In this document: positions 1-7,687 of the stretch, piece by piece | Numbering within the stretch: position 1 is the stretch's first letter | Layout of the letters: every line of letters begins with the position of its first letter | NCBI GenBank assembly: GCA_030271595.1 | Contig: JARXKO010000065.1 | Span: forward strand, 1-7,872 | Direction: 5' to 3' | Source: Pseudomonadota bacterium | GTDB lineage: Bacteria; Pseudomonadota; Alphaproteobacteria; Sphingomonadales; Sphingomonadaceae | Length of the DNA stretch: 7,872 nucleotides | Translations under genes and position numbers: made by a program | The notes under the pieces: model-generated | Seen by the model: only the letters and a program-made list of their open reading frames with translations | Databases searched by the model: none | Told to the model about the DNA's origin: nothing

Positions 1-396
1 CTGCAAGATATGATGGACCAATGCGGTGGTCGTCGACTTGCCGTTGGTGCCGGTGATCCCGACCACCTTGTGCGGCGGCAGCTCTGGCCGGGCGCGGGCG
101 AACAATTCCACGTCGCCGATGATTTCGAGGCTGGCATCGCGGGCGCGTTTCGCGATCGGGTGGCGGTTGAGCGGCAGGCCGGGCGTGACGACGAGGCTGT
201 CGAATTGGGTAAGGTCGGCGGTGTCGAGATTGACGATGGTGACACCCGCTGGCGCCCTGGCTCGTGCCTCGTCGTTTACGTCCCACGCGCTCACCTTGGC
301 ACCGCTTGCAAGCAATGCCTCGACCGTCGCCAGGCCGCTGCGCGCAAGTCCGTAGACCGCGTACTGCTTGCCGGCGAAGGCGCGGGCCGTGATCAC
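1..396 (-). CDS. murD: UDP-N-acetylmuramoyl-L-alanine--D-glutamate ligase MurD, N-terminal part (cut by window edge)
   Basis: MurD is the cytoplasmic ATP-dependent ligase that adds D-glutamate to UDP-MurNAc-L-Ala. Only the first 132 codons are present; the reading frame runs open through position 1, so the rest of the central ATPase domain and the C-terminal domain lie outside. Visible are the N-terminal Rossmann-like domain with GLARSGLA at residues 16-23 (the UDP-binding region of MurD), a TPG motif at 71-73, and the Mur-ligase P-loop GTNGKST at 116-122. The start is a GTG at 396-394 whose last two bases are the first two of the mraY stop (GTGA, 4-base overlap). No ATG is available nearby and the first residues fit the usual start of the family. 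I see no good Shine-Dalgarno sequence, so translation is probably coupled to mraY. Identification rests on the P-loop, the N-terminal motif and position directly after mraY, where murD usually sits. Confidence 0.95.
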   Translation of the reverse strand, partial: MITARAFAGKQYAVYGLARSGLATVEALLASGAKVSAWDVNDEARARAPAGVTIVNLDTADLTQFDSLVVTPGLPLNRHPIAKRARDASLEIIGDVELFARARPELPPHKVVGITGTNGKSTTTALVHHILQ

Positions 397-1463
397 CGCA
401 GCTTCAGCGTCGCAAGACCGGCGAGCGCGAGGATGAAGGAGATGATCCAGAAGCGAATCACGACGGTTGGCTCGGACCAGCCCTTATGTTCGAAATGATG
501 ATGGATCGGGGCCATCAGGAAAACCCGTTTGCCGGTCCGCTTGTAGACCGCGACCTGGATCACGACCGACAGGGCTTCGAGCACGAACAGCCCGCCGACG
601 ATTGCCAGCACCAGCTCGTGGTGAGTGGCGACCGAGATCGCGCCGAGCGCCCCGCCGAGCGCGAGGCTGCCGGTATCGCCCATGAACACCGCCGCCGGGG
701 GCGCGTTGAACCACAGGAACGCCAACCCCGCACCGACGATCGCCAGGCATAATACGGTAAGGTCGCCGGCACCGGGAACGTGCGGGATGCCGAGGTAGGT
801 CGCGAACTTCGCATTGCCGACGAGATAGGCGATGATGAAGAAGGTCAGGCTGGCGATGATCACCGGCATGGTCGCCAGGCCGTCGAGCCCGTCGGTCAGG
901 TTCACCGCATTGCCAAAGGCGACAATGACGAACGCGCCGAAGAAGATGTAGGCCAGGCCGATGTCGATTACTGGCCCGGTGTAGAACGGGACGTAAAGCT
1001 TCGTCCCGCCCCAACCGACCATCAGCCAGGTCGCAAAGCCGGCGATCAGGAATTCGAGCAACAAGCGGGTCTTGCCCGATAAACCGGCGTGATGCGCCTT
1101 CCTGACCTTGTCGTAATCGTCGAGGAAGCCGATCGCGCCAAAGCCGACCGTCACCAGCAGGCACGCCCAGACATAGCGATTGTCCAATTGCATCCACAGC
1201 AGCATCGACACGGTGACCGCGATCAGGATCAGCAATCCCCCCATGGTCGGAGTGCCGCGCTTGGCCAGGTGACTTTGCGGTCCGTCGGCGCGGATCGGCT
1301 GACCCTTGCCCTGGCGGACGCGAAGCCAGGATATGAACCACGGCCCCAGCATCAGCCCGATGGCCAGCGCCGTCACGCTCGCCGCGCCGGCCCGAAAGCT
1401 GATGTAGCGGATGAGGTTGAGGAGGCCTGGAAAGCCGAGCTGCTGGGCAATCGAGTACAGCAT
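393..1463 (-). CDS. mraY: Phospho-N-acetylmuramoyl-pentapeptide-transferase MraY
   Basis: MraY is the integral membrane enzyme that transfers phospho-MurNAc-pentapeptide from UDP to undecaprenyl phosphate, giving lipid I on the inner face of the cytoplasmic membrane. The 356-residue product matches the usual length of about 360. It is hydrophobic throughout, consistent with the ten membrane segments known for the family. Signature sequences are in order: [12 protein letters not shown] (65-76), the Asp-rich DDYDK (115-119), NLTDGLDG (188-195) with its Asp residues, GDTGS (262-266), and the cytoplasmic loop [11 protein letters not shown] (319-329) with the three histidines. All residues usually taken as catalytic or Mg-binding are present, so it should be active. 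The ATG lies directly after the murF TAG with no intervening base, and a strong Shine-Dalgarno sequence sits inside the end of murF. Its own stop overlaps the murD GTG start. Confidence 0.98.
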   Translation of the reverse strand: MLYSIAQQLGFPGLLNLIRYISFRAGAASVTALAIGLMLGPWFISWLRVRQGKGQPIRADGPQSHLAKRGTPTMGGLLILIAVTVSMLLWMQLDNRYVWACLLVTVGFGAIGFLDDYDKVRKAHHAGLSGKTRLLLEFLIAGFATWLMVGWGGTKLYVPFYTGPVIDIGLAYIFFGAFVIVAFGNAVNLTDGLDGLATMPVIIASLTFFIIAYLVGNAKFATYLGIPHVPGAGDLTVLCLAIVGAGLAFLWFNAPPAAVFMGDTGSLALGGALGAISVATHHELVLAIVGGLFVLEALSVVIQVAVYKRTGKRVFLMAPIHHHFEHKGWSEPTVVIRFWIISFILALAGLATLKLR

Positions 1464-2837
1464 CTAGCGTCCCCCTTTGACTCGATCGACCAGTGCCGCC
1501 AGTCCGACCGAATTGCTCGCCTTGACCAGCACTGCATCGCCGGGACGGAGCATTGCAAGCACCTTGGCGATGGCCTCATCGACCGACGCCGCGCGGTGGA
1601 CGGCGGCGGACTCGCCGATCGCCATGGCCAGCGGCTCCATGTCGGGGCCGATCAGGATCAACTCGTCGATCCTGGCCGCGATCACCGCCGGCGCGAGGTC
1701 GGCGTGAAGTGCAGCGGTTCGTTCGCCAAGCTCGCGCATTGGCCCGAGGACGGCGATCCGCCGCTCGATGTCGCGCTCGTCGCCAAGGCTCTTGAGGGTC
1801 GCCGCCATCGATGCCGGATTGGCGTTATAGCTTTCGTCGATGAGCAAGAACGTACCGCCGTCGATGGCGACCAAGTGACGCTCGCCGCGCCCCTTGAGCC
1901 CGCCCATGTCGGCCAGCGCCAGGCCGGAGAGCGCAACATCGGCGCCGATCGCCTCGACCGTCGCCAGCACAGCAAGCGCGTTGCTGATCCAATGGTCGCC
2001 GCGCTGCGAAATGGTGAATGTCAGCTCGCGCTCGAGCAAGGCGGCGGTGATCAGGCTTCCGCCGCCCCCGGCGGTGACGGCGTGGATCGCATGGACGTCG
2101 GCATCGCCGCTGCCGAACGTGATGATCCGGTCAGCCTTGCGCCGGGCAGCCTTGAGCAAGCGGTCGCGCTGGTCGCTGTCGTTGGGGATGACCGCAACCC
2201 CGTCCGGCTCGAGCCCGGCGAAAATTTCCGCCTTGGCATCGGCGATCGCCTCGATGCTGCCGAGCATTTCGATATGCGCCGGTGCAATCGCGGTGATGAG
2301 CGCTGCGTGGGGCCGGACGAGCGCAGTCAGTTCGGCGATTTCGCCGGCGTGGTTCATGCCCATTTCGAGCACCGCATAGGCGCAATCACGCGGCATTCTG
2401 GCGAGGCTCAGCGGTACTCCGGTGTGGTTGTTGTAGCTCTTGACCGAACGATGGACCTGGCCCGGCCGGCAGCGATCGAGCGCGGCAAACAGCGCCTCCT
2501 TGGTGCTGGTCTTGCCGACCGAGCCGGTGACCCCGACCACCGTCGCGGCGCAGCGCCCCCGCGCCACTTGACCGAGCTGGCGCAGGGCCTGGAACGTGTC
2601 GCCGACAAGTACGTGCGGGCCGTCGACCGGCGTTGACACCAGTGCCGCGGCAGCGCCGGAAGCAAAGGCGCCGGCGACGAATTCATGGCCGTCGTGCGCC
2701 GTTCCCGGCATCGCCACGAACAGGTCGCCCGGGCCCACTTCGCGGCTGTCGAACGTGACTCCGCTTACGATGAAGTCGCTGCTCGCGATGCCGCCGGTTG
2801 CAGCGGCGATTTCTCCGCTCGTCCACAGCGCACTCAC
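1464..2837 (-). CDS. murF: UDP-N-acetylmuramoyl-tripeptide--D-alanyl-D-alanine ligase MurF
   Basis: MurF is the cytoplasmic ATP-dependent ligase that adds the D-Ala-D-Ala dipeptide, completing UDP-MurNAc-pentapeptide. Numbered from the chosen start (457 residues; E. coli has about 450), it shows the P-loop TGSVGKTST (104-112), NNHTGVP (136-142), EMGMNHAGEI (158-167), the lysine expected to be carbamylated (K202 in AKAEIF), KGRGERH (315-321) and DESYNANP (334-341). The three-domain Mur ligase plan is complete. Start choice: two in-frame GTG codons exist, at 2846-2844 and 2837-2835. The second forms a GTGA overlap with the murE stop and has GGGAG 8 bases upstream, whereas the first would overlap that same GGGAG, so I chose the second; the longer reading adds only three residues. 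VLGPMRELG (364-372) has Pro where many homologues have Asp, and VKASNS replaces the common VKGS; both look like lineage variation, not loss of function. Confidence 0.96.
   Translation of the reverse strand: MSALWTSGEIAAATGGIASSDFIVSGVTFDSREVGPGDLFVAMPGTAHDGHEFVAGAFASGAAAALVSTPVDGPHVLVGDTFQALRQLGQVARGRCAATVVGVTGSVGKTSTKEALFAALDRCRPGQVHRSVKSYNNHTGVPLSLARMPRDCAYAVLEMGMNHAGEIAELTALVRPHAALITAIAPAHIEMLGSIEAIADAKAEIFAGLEPDGVAVIPNDSDQRDRLLKAARRKADRIITFGSGDADVHAIHAVTAGGGGSLITAALLERELTFTISQRGDHWISNALAVLATVEAIGADVALSGLALADMGGLKGRGERHLVAIDGGTFLLIDESYNANPASMAATLKSLGDERDIERRIAVLGPMRELGERTAALHADLAPAVIAARIDELILIGPDMEPLAMAIGESAAVHRAASVDEAIAKVLAMLRPGDAVLVKASNSVGLAALVDRVKGGR
1470..1478 (-). promoter_or_regulatory. 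Shine-Dalgarno sequence of mraY within the murF 3' end
   Basis: AAAGGGGGA on the minus strand, the last G being 7 bases before the mraY ATG. It lies in the last codons of murF, and only the TAG separates the two coding regions. It is among the strongest ribosome sites in the window, so mraY may start independently as well as by coupling. Confidence 0.65.
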
Positions 2838-4261
2838 GCGGCGCACTCCCGCGCGACCAGCGCGTCGTCGAACGGAAACACTTTGTCGCCGACGATCTGC
2901 CCGGTCTCATGGCCCTTGCCGGCGAGGAGGACGATGTCGCCCGATCGGGCGATCCTGAGCGCTTCGGCGATCGCCTCGCGACGGCCAGGAACCTCGATCG
3001 CGCCGGGCGCCGCGGCCATGATTGCGCTGCGGATCGCGGCCGGGTCCTCGCCGCGCGGATTGTCGTCGGTGACGATGACGAGGTCGCTCAGCCGCACCGC
3101 GGCGGCGCCCATGGCGGGGCGCTTGCCCTGGTCGCGGTCGCCGCCGGCGCCGAACACGGTGATCAAGCGCGCGCCTTGGTCTTTGGCGACGTGCGGGCGC
3201 AGCGCGGCGATCGCCGCCTCGAGCGCATCGGCGGTATGGGCGTAATCGACATAGACCGGAGCGCCCGACTTGCTGATCACCGCGCGCTCGAGCCGCCCGC
3301 GCACCGGCGCCACGCGCTGCATCGCCGAAAAGGTTGTCCGCCACTCGCCGCCAGTGGCGAGGACGAGGCCAGCCGCGGTCAGCACGTTCGCCGCCTGATA
3401 AGCACCGATCAGCGGCAACGCGAGCTTGTGGGACTTCCCGTCATGCTCGATCAGCAAATTCTGGCCGAGCGCGGTCGGCACTTGTTCGAGGAGGCAAATC
3501 GTCTCGCCCTTGCGGCCGACGGTCAGCACTGGGTGCCCGGCCTTGGCCGAGCGCGCGATGACTTCGTCCGACTTGTCATCATCGGTCCACACCACCACCG
3601 GCGCGCCAGCCGGCAAAAGCCGCTCGAACAGCCTCATCTTGGCCTCGAAATACTCCTCCATCGAGGCATGGTAATCGAGGTGATCGCGGCTGAAATTGGT
3701 GAATGCCGCGGCGGCCAGCGCGACCCCTTCGCAGCGGTGCTGGTCGAGCCCGTGGCTCGACGCTTCATACGCGACATGGCTGATGCCCATGCGTTTGAGC
3801 CCGGCCATGTTGCTGAGGAAAGTGACGATGTCCGGCGTGGTCAGCCCGGTCTTCACCTGATCGTCCGAGGTGGTCACGCCGAGCGTCCCGATCGAGGCCG
3901 AGCGCTGACCCGCCATGCGCCAGATCTGGCGGGTCATTTCGACGGTCGAGGTCTTGCCGTTGGTGCCCGTCACCGCAACCACGGTGGACGGATAAGGCGC
4001 GTAGAATTTCGCCGCCAGCGCAGCAAATCGCGCGCGCGGCTCGGGGTCGGCGATGTGCGGCACGCCGGCAACCACGGCATCGGGCCGCGCAACCACCGCG
4101 ATGGCGCCGCGGCTGACCGCTTCGGGGATAAAATCCTCGCCGTCGAACGCGGCGCCGCGAAAGGCCCCGAACACGCTCCCCCGGGCTACCTTGCGATGGT
4201 CGATCGCGAAGCCGGTCACTTCGGAATCGCTATCCGCGCCGGCGAGGTCGCGCAGCTTCAT
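2834..4261 (-). CDS. murE: UDP-N-acetylmuramoyl-L-alanyl-D-glutamate--2,6-diaminopimelate ligase MurE
   Basis: MurE is the cytoplasmic ATP-dependent ligase that adds the third stem-peptide residue to UDP-MurNAc-L-Ala-D-Glu. The 475-residue product is close to the family length. It shows the P-loop TGTNGKTS (98-105), TTPD (141-144), EASSHGL (166-172), NFSRDHLDYH (189-198) and the presumed carbamylated lysine K208 in EAKMRLF. The C-terminal domain has GGDRDQGKRP (373-382) with R376, DNPR (400-403) and GKGHE (448-452). DNPR is the established signature of meso-diaminopimelate-adding MurE, as opposed to L-lysine enzymes, and the spacing from R376 to N401 matches E. coli R389 to N414. I therefore predict meso-DAP peptidoglycan. 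The ATG is 8 bases after the ftsI stop, the only intergenic gap in the window; the upstream purine run (GAAAAGAAG) is a weak and distant ribosome site. Its stop overlaps the murF start. Confidence 0.98.
   Translation of the reverse strand: MKLRDLAGADSDSEVTGFAIDHRKVARGSVFGAFRGAAFDGEDFIPEAVSRGAIAVVARPDAVVAGVPHIADPEPRARFAALAAKFYAPYPSTVVAVTGTNGKTSTVEMTRQIWRMAGQRSASIGTLGVTTSDDQVKTGLTTPDIVTFLSNMAGLKRMGISHVAYEASSHGLDQHRCEGVALAAAAFTNFSRDHLDYHASMEEYFEAKMRLFERLLPAGAPVVVWTDDDKSDEVIARSAKAGHPVLTVGRKGETICLLEQVPTALGQNLLIEHDGKSHKLALPLIGAYQAANVLTAAGLVLATGGEWRTTFSAMQRVAPVRGRLERAVISKSGAPVYVDYAHTADALEAAIAALRPHVAKDQGARLITVFGAGGDRDQGKRPAMGAAAVRLSDLVIVTDDNPRGEDPAAIRSAIMAAAPGAIEVPGRREAIAEALRIARSGDIVLLAGKGHETGQIVGDKVFPFDDALVARECAA
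2845..2850 (-). promoter_or_regulatory. Shine-Dalgarno sequence of murF that decides its start
   Basis: GGGAGT on the minus strand, inside the end of murE, with 8 bases between GGGAG and the GTG at 2837. The alternative GTG at 2846 begins within this motif and so could not use it. This supports the GTGA-overlap start for murF. Confidence 0.65.
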
Positions 4262-4269
4262 GATGGCGC

Positions 4270-5982
4270 TTACTTCTTTTCTTCGTGGACGAAGGGAAGG
4301 ACTTCACCCATGTTGGGTTCGCGATCCATATGCGGCGCGATCCCGAGCATCGGCGCGATCCGGCTGACGGTCCTGGAGACCACCGGCGCGACATTCCAGC
4401 CGGCGGTGGTGAATCCATAGGTGTCCTTGGTTGCCTTGGGCGCGTCGAGCATCACCACCACTACATAGCGCGGGTCGTCCATCGGGAACACACCGGCGAA
4501 GCTGGTGATGTTGACCGTCTGGCTATAGTGGCCGTCGATCAGTTTTTGCGCGGTTCCGGTCTTGCCGCCGACCCGATAGCCCGGCGCATCCGCCTTTTTG
4601 CCGGTGCCCTTCATTACCACCAGACGGAGCAGCGAGCGCATCCGGTAGCTGGTGTCCGCGGTGAACACCCGCTTTCCCGCCGGCAACGGATGTCCAGGAC
4701 CGATCTTCAAAATCGTCGGCGGATGATAGACGCCGCCATCGAACAAGGTCGCATAGCCCATCGCCAGCTGCAGCGGTGCGACCGCGATACCCTGGCCAAA
4801 GCCGATGGTCATGGTCTCGAACGGTCCCCACCGGATTCCAGGGGTCAGCGGCCGGCCGCGCTCCTTGAGCTCGATCGCCGGCCTGTCGAGGAAGCCCATC
4901 TTCTTCAGCCAGGCTTTCTGACGCGCGGTGCCGAGATGATCCGCGATCTGCGCCATGCCGATGTTCGAGCTTTCCATCATGATTTCGGCGACCGAACATT
5001 GGCGCCCAAATGGATGCGTATCGTGAACGAGATGGCCGTAAGCGGGAAGCACGTCGGGGCAGTTATAGATTTGTCCGGGACCCGAGACGACGCCCGAATC
5101 CATGGCCATCGCCAGCGTGAACGGTTTGAAGGTCGAGCCGAGTTCGAACACACCGAGCGTCGCCCGGTTGAACATCTGGTCGGGGGTGGCCTGGCCGGGC
5201 ACGTTGGAGTTCAGCGACGGAAGCGAGGTCATCGCCAGCACTTCGCCGGTGCGGACGTCCATCACCACGCCGGCCGCGCCGAGCGCTGAAAACGTCGTCA
5301 GTGCATCGCCGAGCTCGTGCTCGAGTGCTTGCTGCACCCGGCTGTCGATCGACAGCATCAGCGGCGTCCCGCGGGTCGCCGGATTCGACAAATAGCTATC
5401 GAAGGCGCGCTCGGCGCCGGCGCCGCCATGACCGTCGATGTTGGTGAAGCCGATGACGTGCGCGGCGAGGCTGGTCTGGGGGTAGAGGCGATCGGGCTCG
5501 CGCTGGATCGCGAGGCCCGGCTCGCCCAGCGCGTTGACCGCTGCGACGACATCGGGGGCGGCGCGGCGGCGGAGGTAGAAAAAGGGCTGGTTCGAGCGCA
5601 TCATCGCGAAATATTGGTCTTCGCTGCGCTCGGGCATCAGCCGCGCCAGCGCGCGCGCAATCGCCAGCTTGTCGCCAATGATCTTGGTCGGGTGGATGGC
5701 GATGGTCCAGGCGTCGATGGTCCGCGCCAAAGGCTCGCCGTCGCGATCGACAATATCGCCGCGATCGGGGATCAACTGGGTGACGCCCATTTTGCGCCCG
5801 GCATGGTCGCCGAATGCGGCAAGCCACACAATGCGCAGCGCGATCAGCGCCACCAGCCCGGCGAACAACAGCATCGCGAACATCAGCCGCTGGTGCATCA
5901 CCGCGAGCAGCAAGCGGCGCTGCCCGACCAGTCGGAGCCGCTCGGGCCGTGACGCGACGAGAGCGGGCGACTGGGCGTTCAT
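4270..5982 (-). CDS. ftsI: Septal peptidoglycan D,D-transpeptidase FtsI (penicillin-binding protein 3, class B PBP)
   Basis: FtsI cross-links peptide stems in septal peptidoglycan and is a beta-lactam target. It works in the periplasm, normally with FtsW and the FtsQLB complex. The 570-residue protein has a basic cytoplasmic N-terminus, one membrane anchor at about 34-57, and the class B pedestal with RGDIVDRDGEPLA (74-86). The transpeptidase domain carries all three active-site motifs: STFK (283-286, catalytic Ser283), SSN (338-340) and KTGT (474-477). There is no PASTA domain and no transglycosylase domain. The only two cysteines, C308 and C329, both lie in the periplasmic domain between the first two motifs. 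The ATG start forms an ATGA overlap with the ftsL stop; no convincing Shine-Dalgarno sequence precedes it, so coupling to ftsL is likely. I call FtsI rather than the elongation PBP2 because it sits between ftsL and murE. Confidence 0.97.
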   Translation of the reverse strand: MNAQSPALVASRPERLRLVGQRRLLLAVMHQRLMFAMLLFAGLVALIALRIVWLAAFGDHAGRKMGVTQLIPDRGDIVDRDGEPLARTIDAWTIAIHPTKIIGDKLAIARALARLMPERSEDQYFAMMRSNQPFFYLRRRAAPDVVAAVNALGEPGLAIQREPDRLYPQTSLAAHVIGFTNIDGHGGAGAERAFDSYLSNPATRGTPLMLSIDSRVQQALEHELGDALTTFSALGAAGVVMDVRTGEVLAMTSLPSLNSNVPGQATPDQMFNRATLGVFELGSTFKPFTLAMAMDSGVVSGPGQIYNCPDVLPAYGHLVHDTHPFGRQCSVAEIMMESSNIGMAQIADHLGTARQKAWLKKMGFLDRPAIELKERGRPLTPGIRWGPFETMTIGFGQGIAVAPLQLAMGYATLFDGGVYHPPTILKIGPGHPLPAGKRVFTADTSYRMRSLLRLVVMKGTGKKADAPGYRVGGKTGTAQKLIDGHYSQTVNITSFAGVFPMDDPRYVVVVMLDAPKATKDTYGFTTAGWNVAPVVSRTVSRIAPMLGIAPHMDREPNMGEVLPFVHEEKK

Positions 5983-6254
5983 CGCGGCGTGGCCGAATCC
6001 TTATGCGTTGCGACACTGTGCTTTGCCGCCGGCAGCGGCGATAGCGGATCCGCTGTCGCAAGCCGGACCGGCTTTGTCACCGTCTTTGCAGCCGTGACGG
6101 CAGCTTTATCCACGGGTTTTTTCGCTGGTTTGGCGGCCGCGAGGCCCGGCTTATCCAGGGATCGAATAGCAACCGGCCTCGCCGCCGTAACCGGTTGACC
6201 CGTGGACTTTCCGCCAGCCGCCGCCGTCGGTGCGACTGGTTTTGCCGGGACCTC
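5979..6254 (-). other. Low-complexity Lys/Pro/Ala-rich tail region of the FtsL-like protein
   Basis: Residues 161-251 of the FtsL-like product. Lys-Pro pairs occur at 165, 195, 202, 206 and 221 (another is at 101), with KPV three times in this stretch. I count 11 Lys and 5 Arg if R251 is included, against 5 acidic residues. Composition resembles periplasmic linkers or wall-contacting tails such as those of TonB and TolA, but no sequence homology is claimed. Confidence 0.7.
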
Positions 6255-6734
6255 GCGCGTCTCTGTCTTCAAACTGGCCTGGGTCAGCATCGCCTTGGCC
6301 GAGAGCGATTTATCGGGTTGCGCAGCGGCGGTCGGAACGCCGGCGTCATCGCCATTATCCTGACCGATCGGCTGCTTGGCCGAGGGCACGACCGGAGCCG
6401 AAGCCAGCATCACCGGTGCATCGATCACCGGCTTGTCCTCCGACCGCGCCAGCTTGGCGAGCTCGAAGCTGCCGCTGAGGAACTGGTCGGCGGTCGGGGC
6501 CGACAGGGCCAAAACCTTGACGTTCCAGCGCTCGAGCTGGGCGAGCCGGCCGCGGGTGCCGATTTCGGTCTGCAACACACGCATATCGCGCTGGGCGAGC
6601 ACGATTTTCGTCTCGACGGCTTCGAGCGAGGCGCGCTCCGAAGCGACCCGCAGCGATACCAGGTAGCAACCGAGCGCGGCGCCGGCGCAGGTCGCGGCCA
6701 GGAACAAGGAGCGGAACGAACGGCCGACACTCAT
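5979..6734 (-). CDS. ftsL: FtsL-like cell division protein with a long basic C-terminal tail
   Basis: FtsL is a small bitopic division protein that, with FtsB and FtsQ, activates FtsW-FtsI at the septum. This 251-residue product has a short N-terminus, a membrane segment at about 8-29, and a charged, heptad-like coiled-coil stretch at about 31-68 ending in LERWN (67-71), which resembles the end of the FtsL coiled coil. From about residue 100 it becomes low-complexity, rich in Ala, Pro, Lys, Val and Thr, with six Lys-Pro pairs and a net positive charge in the last 90 residues. E. coli FtsL is only about 121 residues, so more than half of this protein is an extension, predicted to be periplasmic. 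Position between rsmH and ftsI is the main reason for the name, since FtsL sequences are poorly conserved. The ATG overlaps the rsmH stop (ATGA), and AAAGGA lies 9 bases upstream. Confidence 0.8.
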   Translation of the reverse strand: MSVGRSFRSLFLAATCAGAALGCYLVSLRVASERASLEAVETKIVLAQRDMRVLQTEIGTRGRLAQLERWNVKVLALSAPTADQFLSGSFELAKLARSEDKPVIDAPVMLASAPVVPSAKQPIGQDNGDDAGVPTAAAQPDKSLSAKAMLTQASLKTETREVPAKPVAPTAAAGGKSTGQPVTAARPVAIRSLDKPGLAAAKPAKKPVDKAAVTAAKTVTKPVRLATADPLSPLPAAKHSVATHKDSATPR

Positions 6735-7687
6735 TGCAAGCGTTCCTTTCGAGCGGGGGCAGCGGTTCTGGTTGCGCTGCGCAGGCGGGCCGAGCGGGCG
6801 CGCGGATTGCGGGCCAGTTCGGCCTCCGATGGAGAGACCGGCTTGGCCACTCTGGCGAAGGTCGGCGCATCGGGCTCGGTGATGACCGGGCGATGGCGCG
6901 AGCCGCCGGGATTGGCGCCGCTGCGTTCGCGCAGGAAGCGTTTGACGATCCGGTCTTCAAGGCTGTGGAAGGTGACGACCGCCAGCCGCCCGCCCGGTTT
7001 GAGCGCGCGCTCGGCGGCCTCGAGCCCGAACTCGAGCTCGTCGAGTTCGGCGTTGAGGTGGATTCGGATCGCCTGGAAGGTGCGGGTTGCCGGATCGGCC
7101 TTTTGTCCCGGACGAAAACCGGCGGCGCGGCGGACGATCGCTGCCAGCTCGGCGGTGCGTTCGACCGGGCGAGCGGCAACGATTGCGCGAGCGATCGCCC
7201 GGGCGCGCGGTTCCTCCCCGTAGTCGCGCAGTACCCGGGCGATCTCGGCCTCTTCCGCAGCATTGAGATATTCCGCGGCAGTGAGGCCGGATTTTTCCAT
7301 CCGCATGTCGAGTGGACCGTCGGCCTGGAACGAAAAACCGCGTTCGGCCTGATCGATCTGCATCGAGCTGATGCCGATATCGAGCGCGATCGCGTCAACC
7401 GAACCGACGCCGCGCTCGGCAAGCACCCGGTCCATCTGGCTGAAGCGTTCCTCGACCAGCGTTAAGCGGTGGTCGGAGACGAGCGACTGGCCGGCCGCGA
7501 TCGCGTCGGGATCGCGATCGAAGCCGATCACCCGGCTCGCCCCCGCCTCGAGCAGGGCGCGCGTATAGCCGCCTGCCCCGAAGGTCCCGTCGACCACGAT
7601 GTCACCGTCCTGGACGGCGAGCGCGGCGACGACTTCGTCGACCAGCACCGGCACATGGGGGGCCATCCGTGCGCCGGCGCCGGTCAT
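6731..7687 (-). CDS. rsmH: 16S rRNA (cytosine(1402)-N(4))-methyltransferase RsmH (MraW)
   Basis: RsmH is the S-adenosylmethionine-dependent enzyme that N4-methylates C1402 of 16S rRNA, in the decoding centre of the small subunit. The 318-residue product matches the family length of about 313. It begins with HVPVL (11-15), followed by the SAM-binding [14 protein letters not shown] (33-46) and FDRDP (56-60), then [10 protein letters not shown] (103-112, a variant of the usual DLGVSSPQLD), [16 protein letters not shown] (115-130), [13 protein letters not shown] (157-169), [15 protein letters not shown] (204-218), [15 protein letters not shown] (237-251) and a C-terminal [10 protein letters not shown] (294-303). 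Two in-frame ATG codons are possible, at 7687 and 7666. I chose 7687 because it overlaps the mraZ stop as ATGA and has TGGAG 7 bases upstream, while 7666 has no visible ribosome site. It is not a wall enzyme, but is a standard second gene of dcw clusters. Confidence 0.97.
   Translation of the reverse strand: MTGAGARMAPHVPVLVDEVVAALAVQDGDIVVDGTFGAGGYTRALLEAGASRVIGFDRDPDAIAAGQSLVSDHRLTLVEERFSQMDRVLAERGVGSVDAIALDIGISSMQIDQAERGFSFQADGPLDMRMEKSGLTAAEYLNAAEEAEIARVLRDYGEEPRARAIARAIVAARPVERTAELAAIVRRAAGFRPGQKADPATRTFQAIRIHLNAELDELEFGLEAAERALKPGGRLAVVTFHSLEDRIVKRFLRERSGANPGGSRHRPVITEPDAPTFARVAKPVSPSEAELARNPRARSARLRSATRTAAPARKERLQ
6744..6749 (-). promoter_or_regulatory. Shine-Dalgarno sequence of ftsL
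   Basis: AAAGGA on the minus strand within the last codons of rsmH, 9 bases before the ATG at 6734. It supports the ATGA-overlap start of the ftsL-like gene. Confidence 0.65.

Noticed and set aside
1089..2636. Long plus-strand open frame of 515 codons opposite mraY and murF
   Set aside because: It is exactly antisense to two well-recognised genes. In GC-rich DNA with strong third-position bias, long antisense frames are expected; its translation is rich in Arg, Asp, Gln and His with no recognisable domain.
4262..4269. ftsI/murE gap as a possible promoter or terminator
   Set aside because: Eight bases are too few for either, and no hairpin or promoter-like hexamers are evident in the flanking coding sequence.
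2798..4420. Long plus-strand open frame of 540 codons opposite murE
   Set aside because: Same reason: it is a shadow of murE and the end of ftsI, with a composition typical of such antisense frames and no ribosome site or motif that I can recognise.
4285..5289. Plus-strand open frame of 334 codons opposite ftsI
   Set aside because: Shadow of the conserved ftsI transpeptidase domain; the motifs STFK, SSN and KTGT are all on the minus strand.
6106..6159. Two DnaA-box-like sequences (TTATCCACG and TTATCCAGG) close together
   Set aside because: They are one and two mismatches from the TTATCCACA consensus, but they lie inside the ftsL tail and arise from codons for Val/Leu-Asp-Lys repeats. There is no AT-rich unwinding region or further box, so an origin is not supported.
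6355..7422. Minus-strand open frame of 355 codons spanning the rsmH/ftsL junction
   Set aside because: It overlaps both recognised genes in another frame and is dominated by Arg, Pro, Ser and Ala, as expected for an out-of-frame reading of GC-rich coding DNA.
7491..7516. Cluster of GCGATCGC-like palindromic sequence
   Set aside because: CGATCG-type words are common throughout this GC-rich sequence and here simply encode conserved residues of RsmH; no spaced repeat or hairpin with a T-run is present.
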